Origin: JALYOC01 sp036675345
Lineage (GTDB): Bacteria; Myxococcota; Myxococcia; Myxococcales; Myxococcaceae
NCBI GenBank assembly: GCA_036675345.1
Contig: JAKFFE010000026.1
Span: forward strand, 1-64,000
DNA: 64,000 bases
Direction: 5' to 3'
Both the position numbers and the translations under genes were made by a program. Under the pieces are notes generated by a model. That model saw only the letters and a list, made by a program, of their open reading frames with translations, made no database searches and was not told the DNA's origin. This document shows, piece after piece, positions 17,297 through 27,963 of this stretch (positions within the stretch are counted from its first letter, which is position 1; every line of letters starts with the position of its first letter).

Positions 17297-17323
17297 TTGA
17301 CACACCCGCCTTCTGCCTTTAGT
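17297..17323 (+). promoter_or_regulatory. Possible sigma-70-type promoter of the NtrC-family gene
   Basis: A perfect -35 hexamer TTGACA (17297-17302) lies upstream of TTTAGT (17318-17323), with a 15-base spacer, shorter than ideal. It is 14 bases before the ATG at 17337. The -10 match is weak, so this is tentative. Confidence 0.3.
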
Positions 17324-17336
17324 CCCTCGGTGAGCA

Positions 17337-18878
<1,542 letters not shown>

Positions 18879-18909
18879 CCCCCCAGCGCACCGAGGCCCG
18901 GTCGCGGGC

Positions 18910-19581
18910 TTAGCCGCGCATCGACTTCCACCAGCCCAGGAACTCGTCCCAGGAGATCTTCTGGTCGCCGTCCTGGTCCACGGTGAGCAGCGCGACCTTC
19001 AGCTCGTGCTCCTCCATCTCCATGCCCAGCGCCTCGCAGATGCGGGCGAACTCCTTGGCCTCGATGATCCCGCTCTTGTCGCGGTCGTAGTGGCCGAAGA
19101 TCTCCTTCACCTCCGCCAGGGGATCGCTCTCGTTGTAGCGGACGGTTCCGTAGACGCCGGAGACCTCCACCTCGCCCTCCCCCAGAGCCGGAGGCTTGTC
19201 CAGCGACTGCGCGGGAGGATGCAGCGACGTCACCTTCCGCGCCGGCGGGGTAGACTTCTCCACCGGCGCCTTGGCGAAGGAGGTCACCGCGACCTTCTTC
19301 GGCGCGGCCTTGGCAGCGACCTTCTTCGGAGCAGCCTTGCCCGCGGACTTCTTCGGCGCGGCCTTGCTCGCGGACTTCTTCGGCGCGGCCTTGCCCGCGG
19401 ACTTCTTCGGCGCGGCCTTGCCCGCGGCCTTCTTCGGCGCAGCCTTGCCCGCGGCCTTCTTCGGCGCGGCCTTGCCCGCGGACTTCCTCGGAGCGGCCTT
19501 CTTCGCCGCAGCCTTCTTCACCGGACTCTTCTTCTTCGCCGCCGGCTTCTTTCCCTTCGACTGCGCACGCTTCTGAGCCAT
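18910..19581 (-). CDS. Histone H1-like repeat protein fused to paired EF-hands
   Basis: A 223-residue protein in two parts. Residues 1-~100 are Lys/Ala/Pro-rich, with seven 9-residue repeats of the form AGKAAPKKS (residues 35-97), like bacterial H1-type nucleoid proteins. The C-terminal part has two calcium-binding loops, DRDKSGIIEAKEF (from residue 166) and DQDGDQKISWDEF (from residue 202), both with good ligand positions. Joined to a DNA-binding-type tail, they suggest a calcium-responsive chromatin protein. The role is inferred; no linked regulator is obvious. It converges on the NtrC-type gene and is transcribed away from xth. Confidence 0.8.
   Translation of the reverse strand: MAQKRAQSKGKKPAAKKKSPVKKAAAKKAAPRKSAGKAAPKKAAGKAAPKKAAGKAAPKKSAGKAAPKKSASKAAPKKSAGKAAPKKVAAKAAPKKVAVTSFAKAPVEKSTPPARKVTSLHPPAQSLDKPPALGEGEVEVSGVYGTVRYNESDPLAEVKEIFGHYDRDKSGIIEAKEFARICEALGMEMEEHELKVALLTVDQDGDQKISWDEFLGWWKSMRG
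19291..19479 (-). repeat. Seven 27-base tandem repeats in the H1-like region
   Basis: Seven tandem 27-base units encode AGKAAPKKA/S/V variants. Base identity between units is high, so the number is probably variable between strains by slippage. It is coding repeat, not a CRISPR array. Confidence 0.9.
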
Positions 19582-19638
19582 CGCCCCTCCCGAGCAAGAG
19601 CGCGGAAGATAGCGAAGGCCACGAAGAAAACGCCACGC

Positions 19639-20415
19639 TCAATCCACCTGCACGAACACCGGCGCGTGGTCGGAGGGCTGCTTCCCCTTGCGGAACTCTC
19701 GCTCGATCCCCGCCTCGGTGACCCGCGAGAGCACCGGCGCGGTCACCAGCACATGATCGATCCGCAGCCCCTTGTTCTTGGGGAAGGAAAGCTGCCGGTA
19801 GTCCCACCAGGAGAAGGCCTGGGTCTCGGGGTTCTTGAGCCGATAGGTGTCGGTCAGCCCGAACGCCATCAGCTCCGCCAGCGCCTCCCGCTCCGGGGGG
19901 GAGTACAGGGTCTGCCCCTCCCACAGCACCGGGTCGTGGACGTCGATCGGCGCCGGGGCCACGTTGAAATCTCCGGTCACGATCAGCGGCTGATCCTTCC
20001 GGTGCCGGGTGTCCAGGTACCTCCGCAGCCGCTGGTACCAGCGCAGCTTGTAGACGTAGGCCTCCGAGCCCACCTCCTGGCCGTTGGGGGCGTACACCGA
20101 GAGGATCCGGATCCCGTCCACCGTCCCGGCGATCAGCCGCGAGTGGGAGTCGTCCTCGTCGTCGGACAGGCCCTTCACCACCTCGGTGGCCGGCCCCAGC
20201 TCCTGGCGGGTGAGGATCGCCACCCCGTTGTAGGTCTTCTGGCCGTGCAACACCGTCAGGTAGCCCGCGGCCTGGACCTCCTCGGTGGGGAACTCGTGCT
20301 CCTGGCACTTGAGCTCCTGGACGCAGAGCACGTCCGGGCGTCCCTTCTCCAGGTATTCAAGGAAGCGCGGCAGACGCGCACGGACCGAGTTGATGTTCCA
20401 GCTGGCGATCTTCAC
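19639..20415 (-). CDS. xth: Exodeoxyribonuclease III (AP endonuclease)
   Basis: A 258-residue ExoIII-family enzyme: it begins KIASWNINSVRARL, then has LCVQELKCQ, the catalytic GDFNVAP, and the C-terminal LRIDHVL and SDHAPV. It cleaves DNA at abasic sites and degrades 3' ends in base-excision repair. I chose GTG at 20415, directly before KIASWN, because the family starts there; the longer frame to 20493 adds 26 residues without similarity. Length matches the family (255-270). Confidence 0.95.
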   Translation of the reverse strand: MKIASWNINSVRARLPRFLEYLEKGRPDVLCVQELKCQEHEFPTEEVQAAGYLTVLHGQKTYNGVAILTRQELGPATEVVKGLSDDEDDSHSRLIAGTVDGIRILSVYAPNGQEVGSEAYVYKLRWYQRLRRYLDTRHRKDQPLIVTGDFNVAPAPIDVHDPVLWEGQTLYSPPEREALAELMAFGLTDTYRLKNPETQAFSWWDYRQLSFPKNKGLRIDHVLVTAPVLSRVTEAGIEREFRKGKQPSDHAPVFVQVD

Positions 20416-20519
20416 GGGCCGGAAGCTGGCACACCGGGCCGCGCGGTTGGCGCAGAAAATTGCGGCCTCGGGCTGGCGGTTCTTTACAGCCAAGGACCGC
20501 GCGTAGTACCGGATTTGAC

Positions 20520-20876
20520 GTGGCCTCCTCCTCCCCAGTCCCGCGGATCGTCGCGCTGACGGTGCTCGTCCTGGCGTTGGCCCTGCCGGGCGTGGGCCCG
20601 ACGGTGGACCTGGCGTCGGTTGCGGACAGCGGCGAGGGCGAGCGGGTCAAGGCGGTGAAGGGCGCGTTCCCACGCGGGGTCCACCTCCCCTCCGTGTCGG
20701 CGGACAAGCCGCTCAAGGAGGGCCGGGCGCGCTGGGCTGAATCGACCGCCCTGGCGGAAGGTCACCTGGCGGAGAGTCGTTGCGCCCCGGCCCCGCTGGG
20801 CTGGCGCGCCACCCATCGGATAGGCGACCGGCCAGGCATCACCGCGGCGCCGCTCTGTGGCCCGCCCGCGGTCTGA
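20520..20876 (+). CDS. Hypothetical small protein with N-terminal hydrophobic segment
   Basis: A 118-residue frame starting at GTG 20520. Residues ~8-26 (RIVALTVLVLALALPGVG) look like a signal peptide or membrane anchor. The rest is polar and of no recognisable family. There is no clear ribosome-binding site. In such GC-rich DNA it could be a chance ORF; the plausible signal peptide and divergent position from xth are the reasons to keep it. Confidence 0.35.
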   Translation: MASSSPVPRIVALTVLVLALALPGVGPTVDLASVADSGEGERVKAVKGAFPRGVHLPSVSADKPLKEGRARWAESTALAEGHLAESRCAPAPLGWRATHRIGDRPGITAAPLCGPPAV

Positions 20877-20948
20877 CGTCCCCCCGCCCTCCCCCTCCAA
20901 GTTCCGCCCGGGCACCGGCCCGGCCTCCTTCTGTCCCCGAGTTTCCCC

Positions 20949-23045
20949 ATGCATGAGCTTCACGACTTTCTCGAGGTCATCGCCATCGTGCTCTGCGTGG
21001 CGGCGGTCACCACCGTCCTGTTCCAGCGGCTCAAGCAGCCGGTGGTGCTGGGCTACCTGATCGCCGGGCTGATCGTCGGACCGCATACCTCCATCCCGCT
21101 GGTGGCCAACGTGGAGGCGGTGCAGGTCCTCTCCGAGATGGGGGTGATCCTGCTGATGTTCGCGCTGGGGCTGGAGTTCAGCCTGCGCAAGCTGGCCAGC
21201 GTCGGCACCACCGCCGGGGTGACCGGGTTGATCCAGTGCGCCCTGATGCTGGGGCTGGGCTACGCCGTCGGCCAGGGCTTCGGCTGGACCCGGATGGAGA
21301 GCGTCTTCCTGGGGGCGATCATCGCCATCTCCAGCACCACCATCATCGCCAAGGTGTTCGACGAGCAGGGCATCCGCGGGAAGCTGCGGGACCTGGTGGT
21401 GGGGGTGCTGGTGGTGGAGGACCTGATCGCGGTCCTGCTGATGGCCACCCTGACCGCGGTGGCCACCGGCTCCGGCCTCTCCGCCAACGCCCTGGTGATC
21501 ACCGTGGGCAAGCTGGCCGCCTTCCTGATCGCCCTGGTGGCGGTGGGCCTGTTCGTGATCCCCCGCGCCGTCCGCTACGTCTCCCGGCTGAACCGGCCGG
21601 AGACCACCGTGGTGGCCAGCATCGGGATCTGCTTCGGAGTGGCGGTGCTGGCCGCCGCCTTCGGCTACTCGGTGGCCCTGGGGGCGTTCCTGGCCGGATC
21701 GCTGGTGGCGGAGTCCGGCGAGGAGCGGAAGATTGAACACCTGGTCCAGCCCCTGCGCGACGTGTTCGCCGCCATCTTCTTCGTCTCGGTGGGGATGATG
21801 ATCGACCCCAAGCTGGTGGTCCTCTACTGGGTGCCGGTGGTGGTGATCACCGCGGTGGTGATCGTGGGCAAGCTGGTGGGAGTCAGCGTGGGCGCGTTCC
21901 TCACCGGCGCCGGGACCCGGACCTCGGTCCAGGCGGGGATGAGCCTGGCGCAGATCGGCGAGTTCTCCTTCATCATCGCCGGACTGGGCCTGTCCTTGAA
22001 GGCCACCGGGGAGTTCCTCTACCCGGTGGCGGTGACCGTCTCCGCGGTGACCACCCTCACCACCCCGTGGTTGATTCGCGCCGCCGGGCCGGCCGCCAGC
22101 CTGCTGGACCGCAAGCTGCCCCGCACCCTGCAGACCTTCGCCGCCCTCTACGGCAGCTGGATCGAGAAGCTGCGCGCGCCCCGGCCCCGGGGCGCTCCCC
22201 GGTCCGCCATCCCGCGGATCCTCAAGCTGATCGTCCTCGACGCGGCCTTGATGACCCTGGTGGCGATCGGCGCCTCCCTCTCCCGGAACCAGCTGACGCC
22301 CCGGTTGCAGCAGTGGCTGGGGCTGGAGCAGCGGGCCTCGGATCTGGTCCTGTTCGGACTGGCGGCGCTGCTGGCGGCGCCCTTCGCCTTCGGCCTGGTG
22401 CGGCTGACCCGGAGGTTGGGCCTGCTGCTGGCGGAGAGCGCCCTGCCCGCGGTCCCGCGGGGAAAGCTGGATCTGGCCGCCGCCCCCCGCCGGGTGCTGG
22501 TGGTGACCCTGCAGGTGGCGCTGATGCTGGTGGTGGGTCTGCCGGTGGTGGCGATCACCCAGCCGTTCTTGCCCAAGTACTTCAGCGGAGGTCTGCTGCT
22601 GGCCGGGCTGGCGCTGCTCTCGGTGGCCTTCTGGCGCAGCGCCACCCAGCTGCAGGGCCACGTGAAGGCTGGCGCGGAGGCGATCGTCTCCGCGCTGGCC
22701 GCCCAGTCGCAATCCAGTGACGGCAAGGAGCACCCCCCCAGTCCCACCGATCTGGCGGTGATGCACCGCACCCTCCCCGGCTTGGGGGATCCGGTGCCGG
22801 TGACCGTCCCCGAGGGCAGCCCCTCGGTGGGCCAGACCCTGGCCGGGCTGAACCTCCGCGGGGCCACCGGGGCCACGGTGCTGGTGATCAAGCGCGGGGA
22901 GCAGGAGGTGGTGCTGCCCACCGCCCAGGAGACGCTGCGTGCCGGAGACGTGCTGGCCCTGGCCGGCACCGAGGAGGCGGTGCGCGCCGCCCAGGCGCTG
23001 ATCGAGGGCGCCCCGGTGCCTCCGGGCGAACCGCGGGCCGCGTAG
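20949..23045 (+). CDS. CPA2-family cation/proton antiporter (KefB/RosB-like)
   Basis: A 698-residue inner-membrane protein. The N-terminal ~400 residues hold about 12-13 hydrophobic helices with GYLIAGLIVGPH, LGLEFSLRKL, SSTTIIAKVF, and FFVSVGMMIDP, as in KefB/RosB/YbaL antiporters. More membrane helices follow at ~430-560. The C-terminus (~620-690) is a TrkA-C/RCK_C-like regulatory domain (VGQTLAGLNLR). It would exchange K+ or Na+ for H+. The ATG at 20949 opens MHELHDFLEVIAIV. No ancillary KefF/KefG subunit is seen. Confidence 0.9.
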   Translation: MHELHDFLEVIAIVLCVAAVTTVLFQRLKQPVVLGYLIAGLIVGPHTSIPLVANVEAVQVLSEMGVILLMFALGLEFSLRKLASVGTTAGVTGLIQCALMLGLGYAVGQGFGWTRMESVFLGAIIAISSTTIIAKVFDEQGIRGKLRDLVVGVLVVEDLIAVLLMATLTAVATGSGLSANALVITVGKLAAFLIALVAVGLFVIPRAVRYVSRLNRPETTVVASIGICFGVAVLAAAFGYSVALGAFLAGSLVAESGEERKIEHLVQPLRDVFAAIFFVSVGMMIDPKLVVLYWVPVVVITAVVIVGKLVGVSVGAFLTGAGTRTSVQAGMSLAQIGEFSFIIAGLGLSLKATGEFLYPVAVTVSAVTTLTTPWLIRAAGPAASLLDRKLPRTLQTFAALYGSWIEKLRAPRPRGAPRSAIPRILKLIVLDAALMTLVAIGASLSRNQLTPRLQQWLGLEQRASDLVLFGLAALLAAPFAFGLVRLTRRLGLLLAESALPAVPRGKLDLAAAPRRVLVVTLQVALMLVVGLPVVAITQPFLPKYFSGGLLLAGLALLSVAFWRSATQLQGHVKAGAEAIVSALAAQSQSSDGKEHPPSPTDLAVMHRTLPGLGDPVPVTVPEGSPSVGQTLAGLNLRGATGATVLVIKRGEQEVVLPTAQETLRAGDVLALAGTEEAVRAAQALIEGAPVPPGEPRAA

Positions 23046-23113
23046 CCGCCGGACTGCCGCCCCGCTGCGTCCATCCGGCCGCACCGGGGCCCTCCTCCAG
23101 AGGGAGAGGGGGC

Positions 23114-23129
23114 TGGCACGCGCGTCGCA
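23114..23129 (+). promoter_or_regulatory. Sigma-54 promoter candidate for the TPR/PBP1A operon
   Basis: TGGCACG-CGCG-TCGCA at 23114-23129: GG (23115-23116) and GC (23127-23128) are 10 bases apart as required, and only one base differs from TGGCACG-N4-TTGCA. A start near 23140 would leave ~27 bases to the ATG at 23167. The window encodes two sigma-54 activators. Confidence 0.55.
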
Positions 23130-23166
23130 ATGGGGATCGGGCGTACCGCTGCCCAGGAGTCCTCCC

Positions 23167-24090
23167 ATGATGCGCCCAGTCCTCGCCGCCGGTGTTGCCT
23201 CCCTCCTGCTGACCACCGCCTGCCGCGGTGAGCGCCCCTCCCCGTCCCCCGCCCCGGTGGCGTCGCGGACGGTGGTGCCCACCGTGGCGGCGCCGCGGGA
23301 GGAACCGGTGGCCCCGGTGCAGCCCGGCGTGGACGCCGGCACCGCCTTCGACGCCCTGGCGCTGGAGCACCCGCATCGTGATGGGGTGGATCACCTCCGC
23401 CGCAGTGGGACGATGCGGGACGAGGGGGACCTGTCCGGGGCGCTGAGCGAGGCCCGGCGCGCGGTGGCCGACGACCCGCAAGACACCTTCGCCCTGCTGC
23501 AGGTGGCCCGCCTGGCGGGGGTGATGGAGGAGCTGGACCTGGCCGCCGAGGCCTGGGGCCGGATCGCCCAACTGGATCAGGAGGACGCCGCCGCCGCCCT
23601 CCAGCATGCCCGGGCCCTGATCGCGCTGCGGCAGTTCGGGCCGGCCACCATGAGCGCGCTGGATGCCATCGAGCGGAACCCCACCAGCGCCGAGGCCCAG
23701 CACGTCACCGGGCGCGCCTACCTCTCCGCGGGCGACCTGGCCTCCGCCATCACCCACTTCGAGAAGGCGGTGGAGCTGGCCCCGGACCACGGACACGCGC
23801 TGAACAACCTGGGCTTCGCCTACCTGCGCGCCAACCGGAATGGGGACGCGGTCACGGTGTTGGAGAAGGCGGCGGACCTGCTGCCCACAGTCGCCTACGT
23901 GCAGAACAACCTGGGGGTGGCCCTGGAGCGGACCGGCCGCACCGCGGAGGCCCAGGGGGCCTACGGGTTGGCCAGCAGCCTCTCGCCCAAGTACATCAAG
24001 GCGCAGCTGAATCAGGCCCGGGTGCGGAAGGTGGCCTCGGCCGCCGGTGTTGCCGAGGAGAGCGCGCTCCCCCCCTCCTTCGTGGAATAA
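23167..24090 (+). CDS. TPR-containing lipoprotein
   Basis: A 307-residue lipoprotein: MMRPVLAAGVASLLLTTAC gives a lipobox ending TTAC. A Pro/Ala-rich segment follows, then about five tetratricopeptide units (~80-290) such as DHGHALNNLGFAYLRANRNG and VAYVQNNLGVALERTGRTA. TPR lipoproteins act as protein-binding scaffolds, and several activate penicillin-binding proteins. The PBP1A gene begins 10 bases after its stop, so a role in PBP1A regulation is plausible but inferred. It is first in a five-gene operon behind a sigma-54-like promoter. Confidence 0.82.
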   Translation: MMRPVLAAGVASLLLTTACRGERPSPSPAPVASRTVVPTVAAPREEPVAPVQPGVDAGTAFDALALEHPHRDGVDHLRRSGTMRDEGDLSGALSEARRAVADDPQDTFALLQVARLAGVMEELDLAAEAWGRIAQLDQEDAAAALQHARALIALRQFGPATMSALDAIERNPTSAEAQHVTGRAYLSAGDLASAITHFEKAVELAPDHGHALNNLGFAYLRANRNGDAVTVLEKAADLLPTVAYVQNNLGVALERTGRTAEAQGAYGLASSLSPKYIKAQLNQARVRKVASAAGVAEESALPPSFVE

Positions 24091-24100
24091 CCGCCCCCAG

Positions 24101-26677
24101 ATGGAAGAGAACACCCCCCAGGTCGACGCACCGCCCGCCCGCCGCGGGCGGTCGCGTGTGTGGAAGTGGCTCAAGCGGCTGATGATCACCGCGGTCACCG
24201 GGCTGGTGCTGATCGCCGCGGTGGCGGTGGGCACCTACCTGTACTTCGAGCGGGACCTGCCCTCGGTGGACGCGCTGCGCACCTACCAGCCCCCCCAGGT
24301 CACCAAGGTCTACTGCGCCCAGGGTGAGCTGTGCGCCGAGTACTACAACGAGCGCCGCACCTGGGTGGAGCTGGCCACCCTCCCCCCGCACGTGAAGAAC
24401 GCGTTCCTGGCCGCCGAGGACGCCGACTTCTACAAGCACGAGGGCCTGGACTACGTGGGGATGATCCGCGCCGGGGTGATGGGCCTGCTTCCCGGCCGCC
24501 GGATGGCCGGCGCCTCCACCATCACCCAGCAGGCGGTGAAGAACCTGCTGCTCTCCCAGGAGCGCTCGGCCTCCCGGAAGATCCGCGAGTGGATCCTCAC
24601 TCCCCGGGTGGAGCAGGCGCTGACCAAGGAGCAGATCCTGGCCCTGTACGTGAACCAGATCTACTTCGGCCACAACCGCTACGGGATCGAGGAGGCGGCG
24701 CTGTTCTACTTCGGCAAGCACGCCAAGGACCTCTCCCTGGGCGAGGCGGCGGTGCTGGCCGGCACCCCGCAGCTGCCGCACCGGATCAACCCGCTGACCA
24801 ACATCGTCAAGGCCAAGAAGCGGCAGCGCTATGTGCTGACCCAGCTGGCGCGCCACGGCTTCATCCCTGAACCGACCATCGCCAAGGAGCTGGACAAGCC
24901 GATCGTGCTGGCCCCCTCCGCGCCGGAGCCGGTGGGCCCGTACTACACCGAGGAGATCCGTCGCACCCTGGTCTCCCGGTACGGAGAGAAGACGCTGTAC
25001 GAGGGCGGGATGCGGGTGGACATCGCCATGGACACCCGGCTGCAGGCGCTGGCCGACCGGGGGATCCGCGAGGGGCTGGAGGCGGTGGATCGCCGGATGG
25101 GCTACCAGGGCCCGCTGGGGACGCTGGCTCCCGCCGACTTCCAGGCGGTCCGTCCGCACATCGTCACCCGCATCGAAGAGGCCGGAAAGCGCCGCAAGGA
25201 CGAGGTGGTGGTGGCGGACCTGGAGCCGCTGATCGCCTCGGCGCCCCAGCCGGAGGGGGAGCGGGTGGAGGAAGGCGCGGAGGAGCTGCCCGAGCAGGTG
25301 GAGGAGGGCGAGGCGCCTCCCTCCCGCGAGGAGATCCGCGCTCGCGAGGTCCGGCTGCGCCCGCTCAAGCAGGACCTGCGGGTGGCGGGGATGGTCACCC
25401 TCGTGGACGACGGGGCCAAGAAGGCCACGGTGGATCTGGTGGGCCGCACCGCCGAGATCTCGTTCTCCACCATCGGTTGGGCCCGGCCGCGCGGGGTGGG
25501 CAAGTGGACCCGCACCCCGGCGAAGATCTCCGAGGTGCTCTCGGTGGGGATGGTGGTCCAGCTGAAGGTCACCCGCCTCACCCCCGCCCCGCAGCCGCTG
25601 GAGGCGACCTTGGATCAGACGCCCCAGGTGCAAGGGGCGCTGGTGGTGATCGATCCCGCCAACCGCCAGGTGGTGGCGCTGGCCGGCGGCTACGACTTCT
25701 TCCGCTCTTCCTTCAACCGGGCCACCCAGGCCAAGCGGCAGCCGGGCTCGGCGTTCAAGCCCTTCCTGTACGCGGCGGCGCTGGCCAGCCACCAGTACAC
25801 CACCATCAGCCAGGTGAACGACGCCCCGGAGGCGATCCGCGATCCGTACACCGGCAAGACCTGGAAGCCGCAGAACTACGAGAAGGGTGGCTTCGAGGGG
25901 CCGATGACCCTGCGCACCGCGCTGACCAAGTCCAAGAACACGGTCTCGGTGCGGCTGATCGAGAAGCTGACCCCGGAGGCGGCCATCCACTTCGCCCGCC
26001 GCGCCGGGATCCGGTCCGACCTTCCGGACAACCTCACCCTGGCCCTGGGCACCGGGGAGGTCAGGGTGCTGGAGCTGACCAACGCCTACGCCACCTTGCA
26101 CTCGCTGGGTCAGTACGCGGAGCCGATCCTGCTGGTCCGGGTCACCGACCGCGCCGGGAAGATCCTGGAGGAGCACCAGGCGGCGTTCGAGGAGACGATG
26201 CAGCCGGCGGTGGCCTACCTGGCCACCTCGCTGATGCAGAGCGTGGTGGAGGAGGGCACCGCCCGCGCGGTCCGCGAGCTGCAACGACCGGCGGCAGGCA
26301 AGACCGGCACCGCGAACGAGTACCGGGACGCCTGGTTCGCCGGCTACACCCGCGACTTCGTGGCCACCGCCTGGGTGGGCTTTGACGATCACGCCTCGAT
26401 GGGCAGCAGCGAGACCGGCGGCACCTCCGCCCTGCCGGTGTGGATGAACTTCATGCGGGAGGCCCACCGGGAGCTGCCGGTGCGGGAGTTCGATCCTCCG
26501 CCGGGAGTGACCCTGGTGCGGATCGATCCGGTCACCGGGCTGCTGGCCGGCGACGCGGTCCCCGGGCGGCTGGAGCCGTTCCTGGAGGGCACCGCGCCCA
26601 CCGCGATGGCGCCCCCGCCGGGTCAGGTCTCCCCGGACCAGTTCTTCCTGGAGGACTCGCGCCGGGGCGGGATGTGA
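24101..26677 (+). CDS. Class A penicillin-binding protein 1A
   Basis: An 858-residue bifunctional peptidoglycan synthase. It has a cytoplasmic tail, a membrane anchor (residues ~27-50), and then a GT51 glycosyltransferase with AAEDADFYKHEG, GASTITQQ and NQIYFGHNRYG. A charged insert of OB-fold type follows. The transpeptidase has the active-site SxxK in PGSAFKPFLYA, SKN in KSKNTVS, and KTGTANEYRDAW. I chose ATG 24101 because the longer frame overlaps the upstream gene. The stop overlaps the next gene's GTG start. It polymerises glycan and cross-links peptides. Confidence 0.95.
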   Translation: MEENTPQVDAPPARRGRSRVWKWLKRLMITAVTGLVLIAAVAVGTYLYFERDLPSVDALRTYQPPQVTKVYCAQGELCAEYYNERRTWVELATLPPHVKNAFLAAEDADFYKHEGLDYVGMIRAGVMGLLPGRRMAGASTITQQAVKNLLLSQERSASRKIREWILTPRVEQALTKEQILALYVNQIYFGHNRYGIEEAALFYFGKHAKDLSLGEAAVLAGTPQLPHRINPLTNIVKAKKRQRYVLTQLARHGFIPEPTIAKELDKPIVLAPSAPEPVGPYYTEEIRRTLVSRYGEKTLYEGGMRVDIAMDTRLQALADRGIREGLEAVDRRMGYQGPLGTLAPADFQAVRPHIVTRIEEAGKRRKDEVVVADLEPLIASAPQPEGERVEEGAEELPEQVEEGEAPPSREEIRAREVRLRPLKQDLRVAGMVTLVDDGAKKATVDLVGRTAEISFSTIGWARPRGVGKWTRTPAKISEVLSVGMVVQLKVTRLTPAPQPLEATLDQTPQVQGALVVIDPANRQVVALAGGYDFFRSSFNRATQAKRQPGSAFKPFLYAAALASHQYTTISQVNDAPEAIRDPYTGKTWKPQNYEKGGFEGPMTLRTALTKSKNTVSVRLIEKLTPEAAIHFARRAGIRSDLPDNLTLALGTGEVRVLELTNAYATLHSLGQYAEPILLVRVTDRAGKILEEHQAAFEETMQPAVAYLATSLMQSVVEEGTARAVRELQRPAAGKTGTANEYRDAWFAGYTRDFVATAWVGFDDHASMGSSETGGTSALPVWMNFMREAHRELPVREFDPPPGVTLVRIDPVTGLLAGDAVPGRLEPFLEGTAPTAMAPPPGQVSPDQFFLEDSRRGGM

Positions 26678-27963
26678 ACAAGGCGGTCCTGCTGCTGTGG
26701 CTGGGCGGGAGCGCCGCCCTGGGCGGAGAACGGGCCCCCACCACCGCGGTGGCCCGCACCGCGCGGGCGCTGGCCGCCCAGGTGGCCGGGTCCGGCGCCG
26801 AGTCCCCGCTGGCGGTCTCGGTCAGCGCCCCCACCCCGGAGCTGGCGCGCGGGTTCTTCGCCGCGCTGGCCCCGGAGCTGAGCCGGGTGGGGCTCTCCGC
26901 CCTGCCGCTGGAGGCCGCCCCCCCCGAGGCGGAGCGGGCCGCGGTGGCCGCCGGCGGGCGCACCCTGATGCGGGTGGCGCTGTCGGTGGAGCGCGGTCTG
27001 TTCTCCGCGCGCGGCGATCTGTTCCGGGTCCGCCCCAACTTCTGGGCCGGGGTCTCCGGGACCCGCTCCGGTCCGGGGGCGGCCCTGGCCAGCTCCACCG
27101 AGGTGGACGCCCACGCCCTGGCCCTGGCCGCGCCCCTGCTGCAGGCGCCCGAAGGCTTGCTGGCCCCGCTGCGGCTGTTGCCCTCTGCGCTGGTGCTCCT
27201 CCCCAGCCCCACCGCCGCCCTGGCCGCCGCGGATCTGGACGGAGATGGACGCGACGAGGTGGTGGTGCTCACCGACCGGGAGCTGCAGCTCTTCTCCCCC
27301 ACCGGCACCTTGCTGGCCCGCCGCAGCCTGCGCGAGCTGCCCGCCTCCGCCACCCCCTGCCGCGAACCCTTCGGGGTGCTGGCGGTGAGCGGCGCGCAGG
27401 TGGGCTACTTCTCCGGCCGTCACGGCCGCGGCGAATGGGTGGAGCTGCAGGGCCGGCAGCTGACGGTGGTCGGTCCGCTGGAGCGCCCGGTGGTGGCGGT
27501 GGGCGCCACCCGGCTGGAGGGGACCTGGACCCCGGGCCAGAACACCTTCCGGATCGCACCGCTGCCCGCACCGGTGGTGCACGCGGCCACCTTCCTGGGG
27601 CCCACGGGGGCGCAGGTGCTGGCGGTGCTGCCGGATGGCACCGGGAGCTGGCTGTGGCCCGATTCCTCCCGGGCCCCGGTGCCCCTGTCCGCCCTGGGCG
27701 CGGCCAGCGCGCTGGTGGACCTGGACGGAGACGGACAACCCGAGCTGGCCACCACCTCCGCCGAGTTCCTCCCCCGCCCGGACGTGGTCCGGGTCACCGA
27801 CGCCGGCCAGGCCGTGCTCTGGGAGGTGCCGCTGGAGCGGGGACGGATCCTCCAACTGGTCCCCGCGGATCTGGACGGGGATCGCCAGCCGGAGCTGGTG
27901 GCCGGGGTCTGGCTGCCCGACGGCACCGCCGAGCTCCGGGTGCTGAGGAGGGCCGGACCATGA
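26674..27963 (+). CDS. Exported FG-GAP/VCBS-type repeat protein
   Basis: A 429-residue protein with GTG start at 26674 overlapping the PBP1A stop (GTGA). It begins with a short hydrophobic export segment MNKAVLLLWLGGSAALGG. Three calcium-type blade motifs (AADLDGDGRDEVVV, VDLDGDGQPELAT, ADLDGDRQPELVA) indicate an integrin-like beta-propeller of FG-GAP/VCBS type. The N-terminal ~170 residues are of unknown fold. Translational coupling to PBP1A suggests a periplasmic role with wall synthesis or peptide sensing; that is inference. Confidence 0.75.
   Translation: MNKAVLLLWLGGSAALGGERAPTTAVARTARALAAQVAGSGAESPLAVSVSAPTPELARGFFAALAPELSRVGLSALPLEAAPPEAERAAVAAGGRTLMRVALSVERGLFSARGDLFRVRPNFWAGVSGTRSGPGAALASSTEVDAHALALAAPLLQAPEGLLAPLRLLPSALVLLPSPTAALAAADLDGDGRDEVVVLTDRELQLFSPTGTLLARRSLRELPASATPCREPFGVLAVSGAQVGYFSGRHGRGEWVELQGRQLTVVGPLERPVVAVGATRLEGTWTPGQNTFRIAPLPAPVVHAATFLGPTGAQVLAVLPDGTGSWLWPDSSRAPVPLSALGAASALVDLDGDGQPELATTSAEFLPRPDVVRVTDAGQAVLWEVPLERGRILQLVPADLDGDRQPELVAGVWLPDGTAELRVLRRAGP

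Noticed and set aside
19291..19479. CRISPR-like short repeats
   Set aside because: Units are 27 bases with no spacers and encode a regular 9-residue protein repeat.
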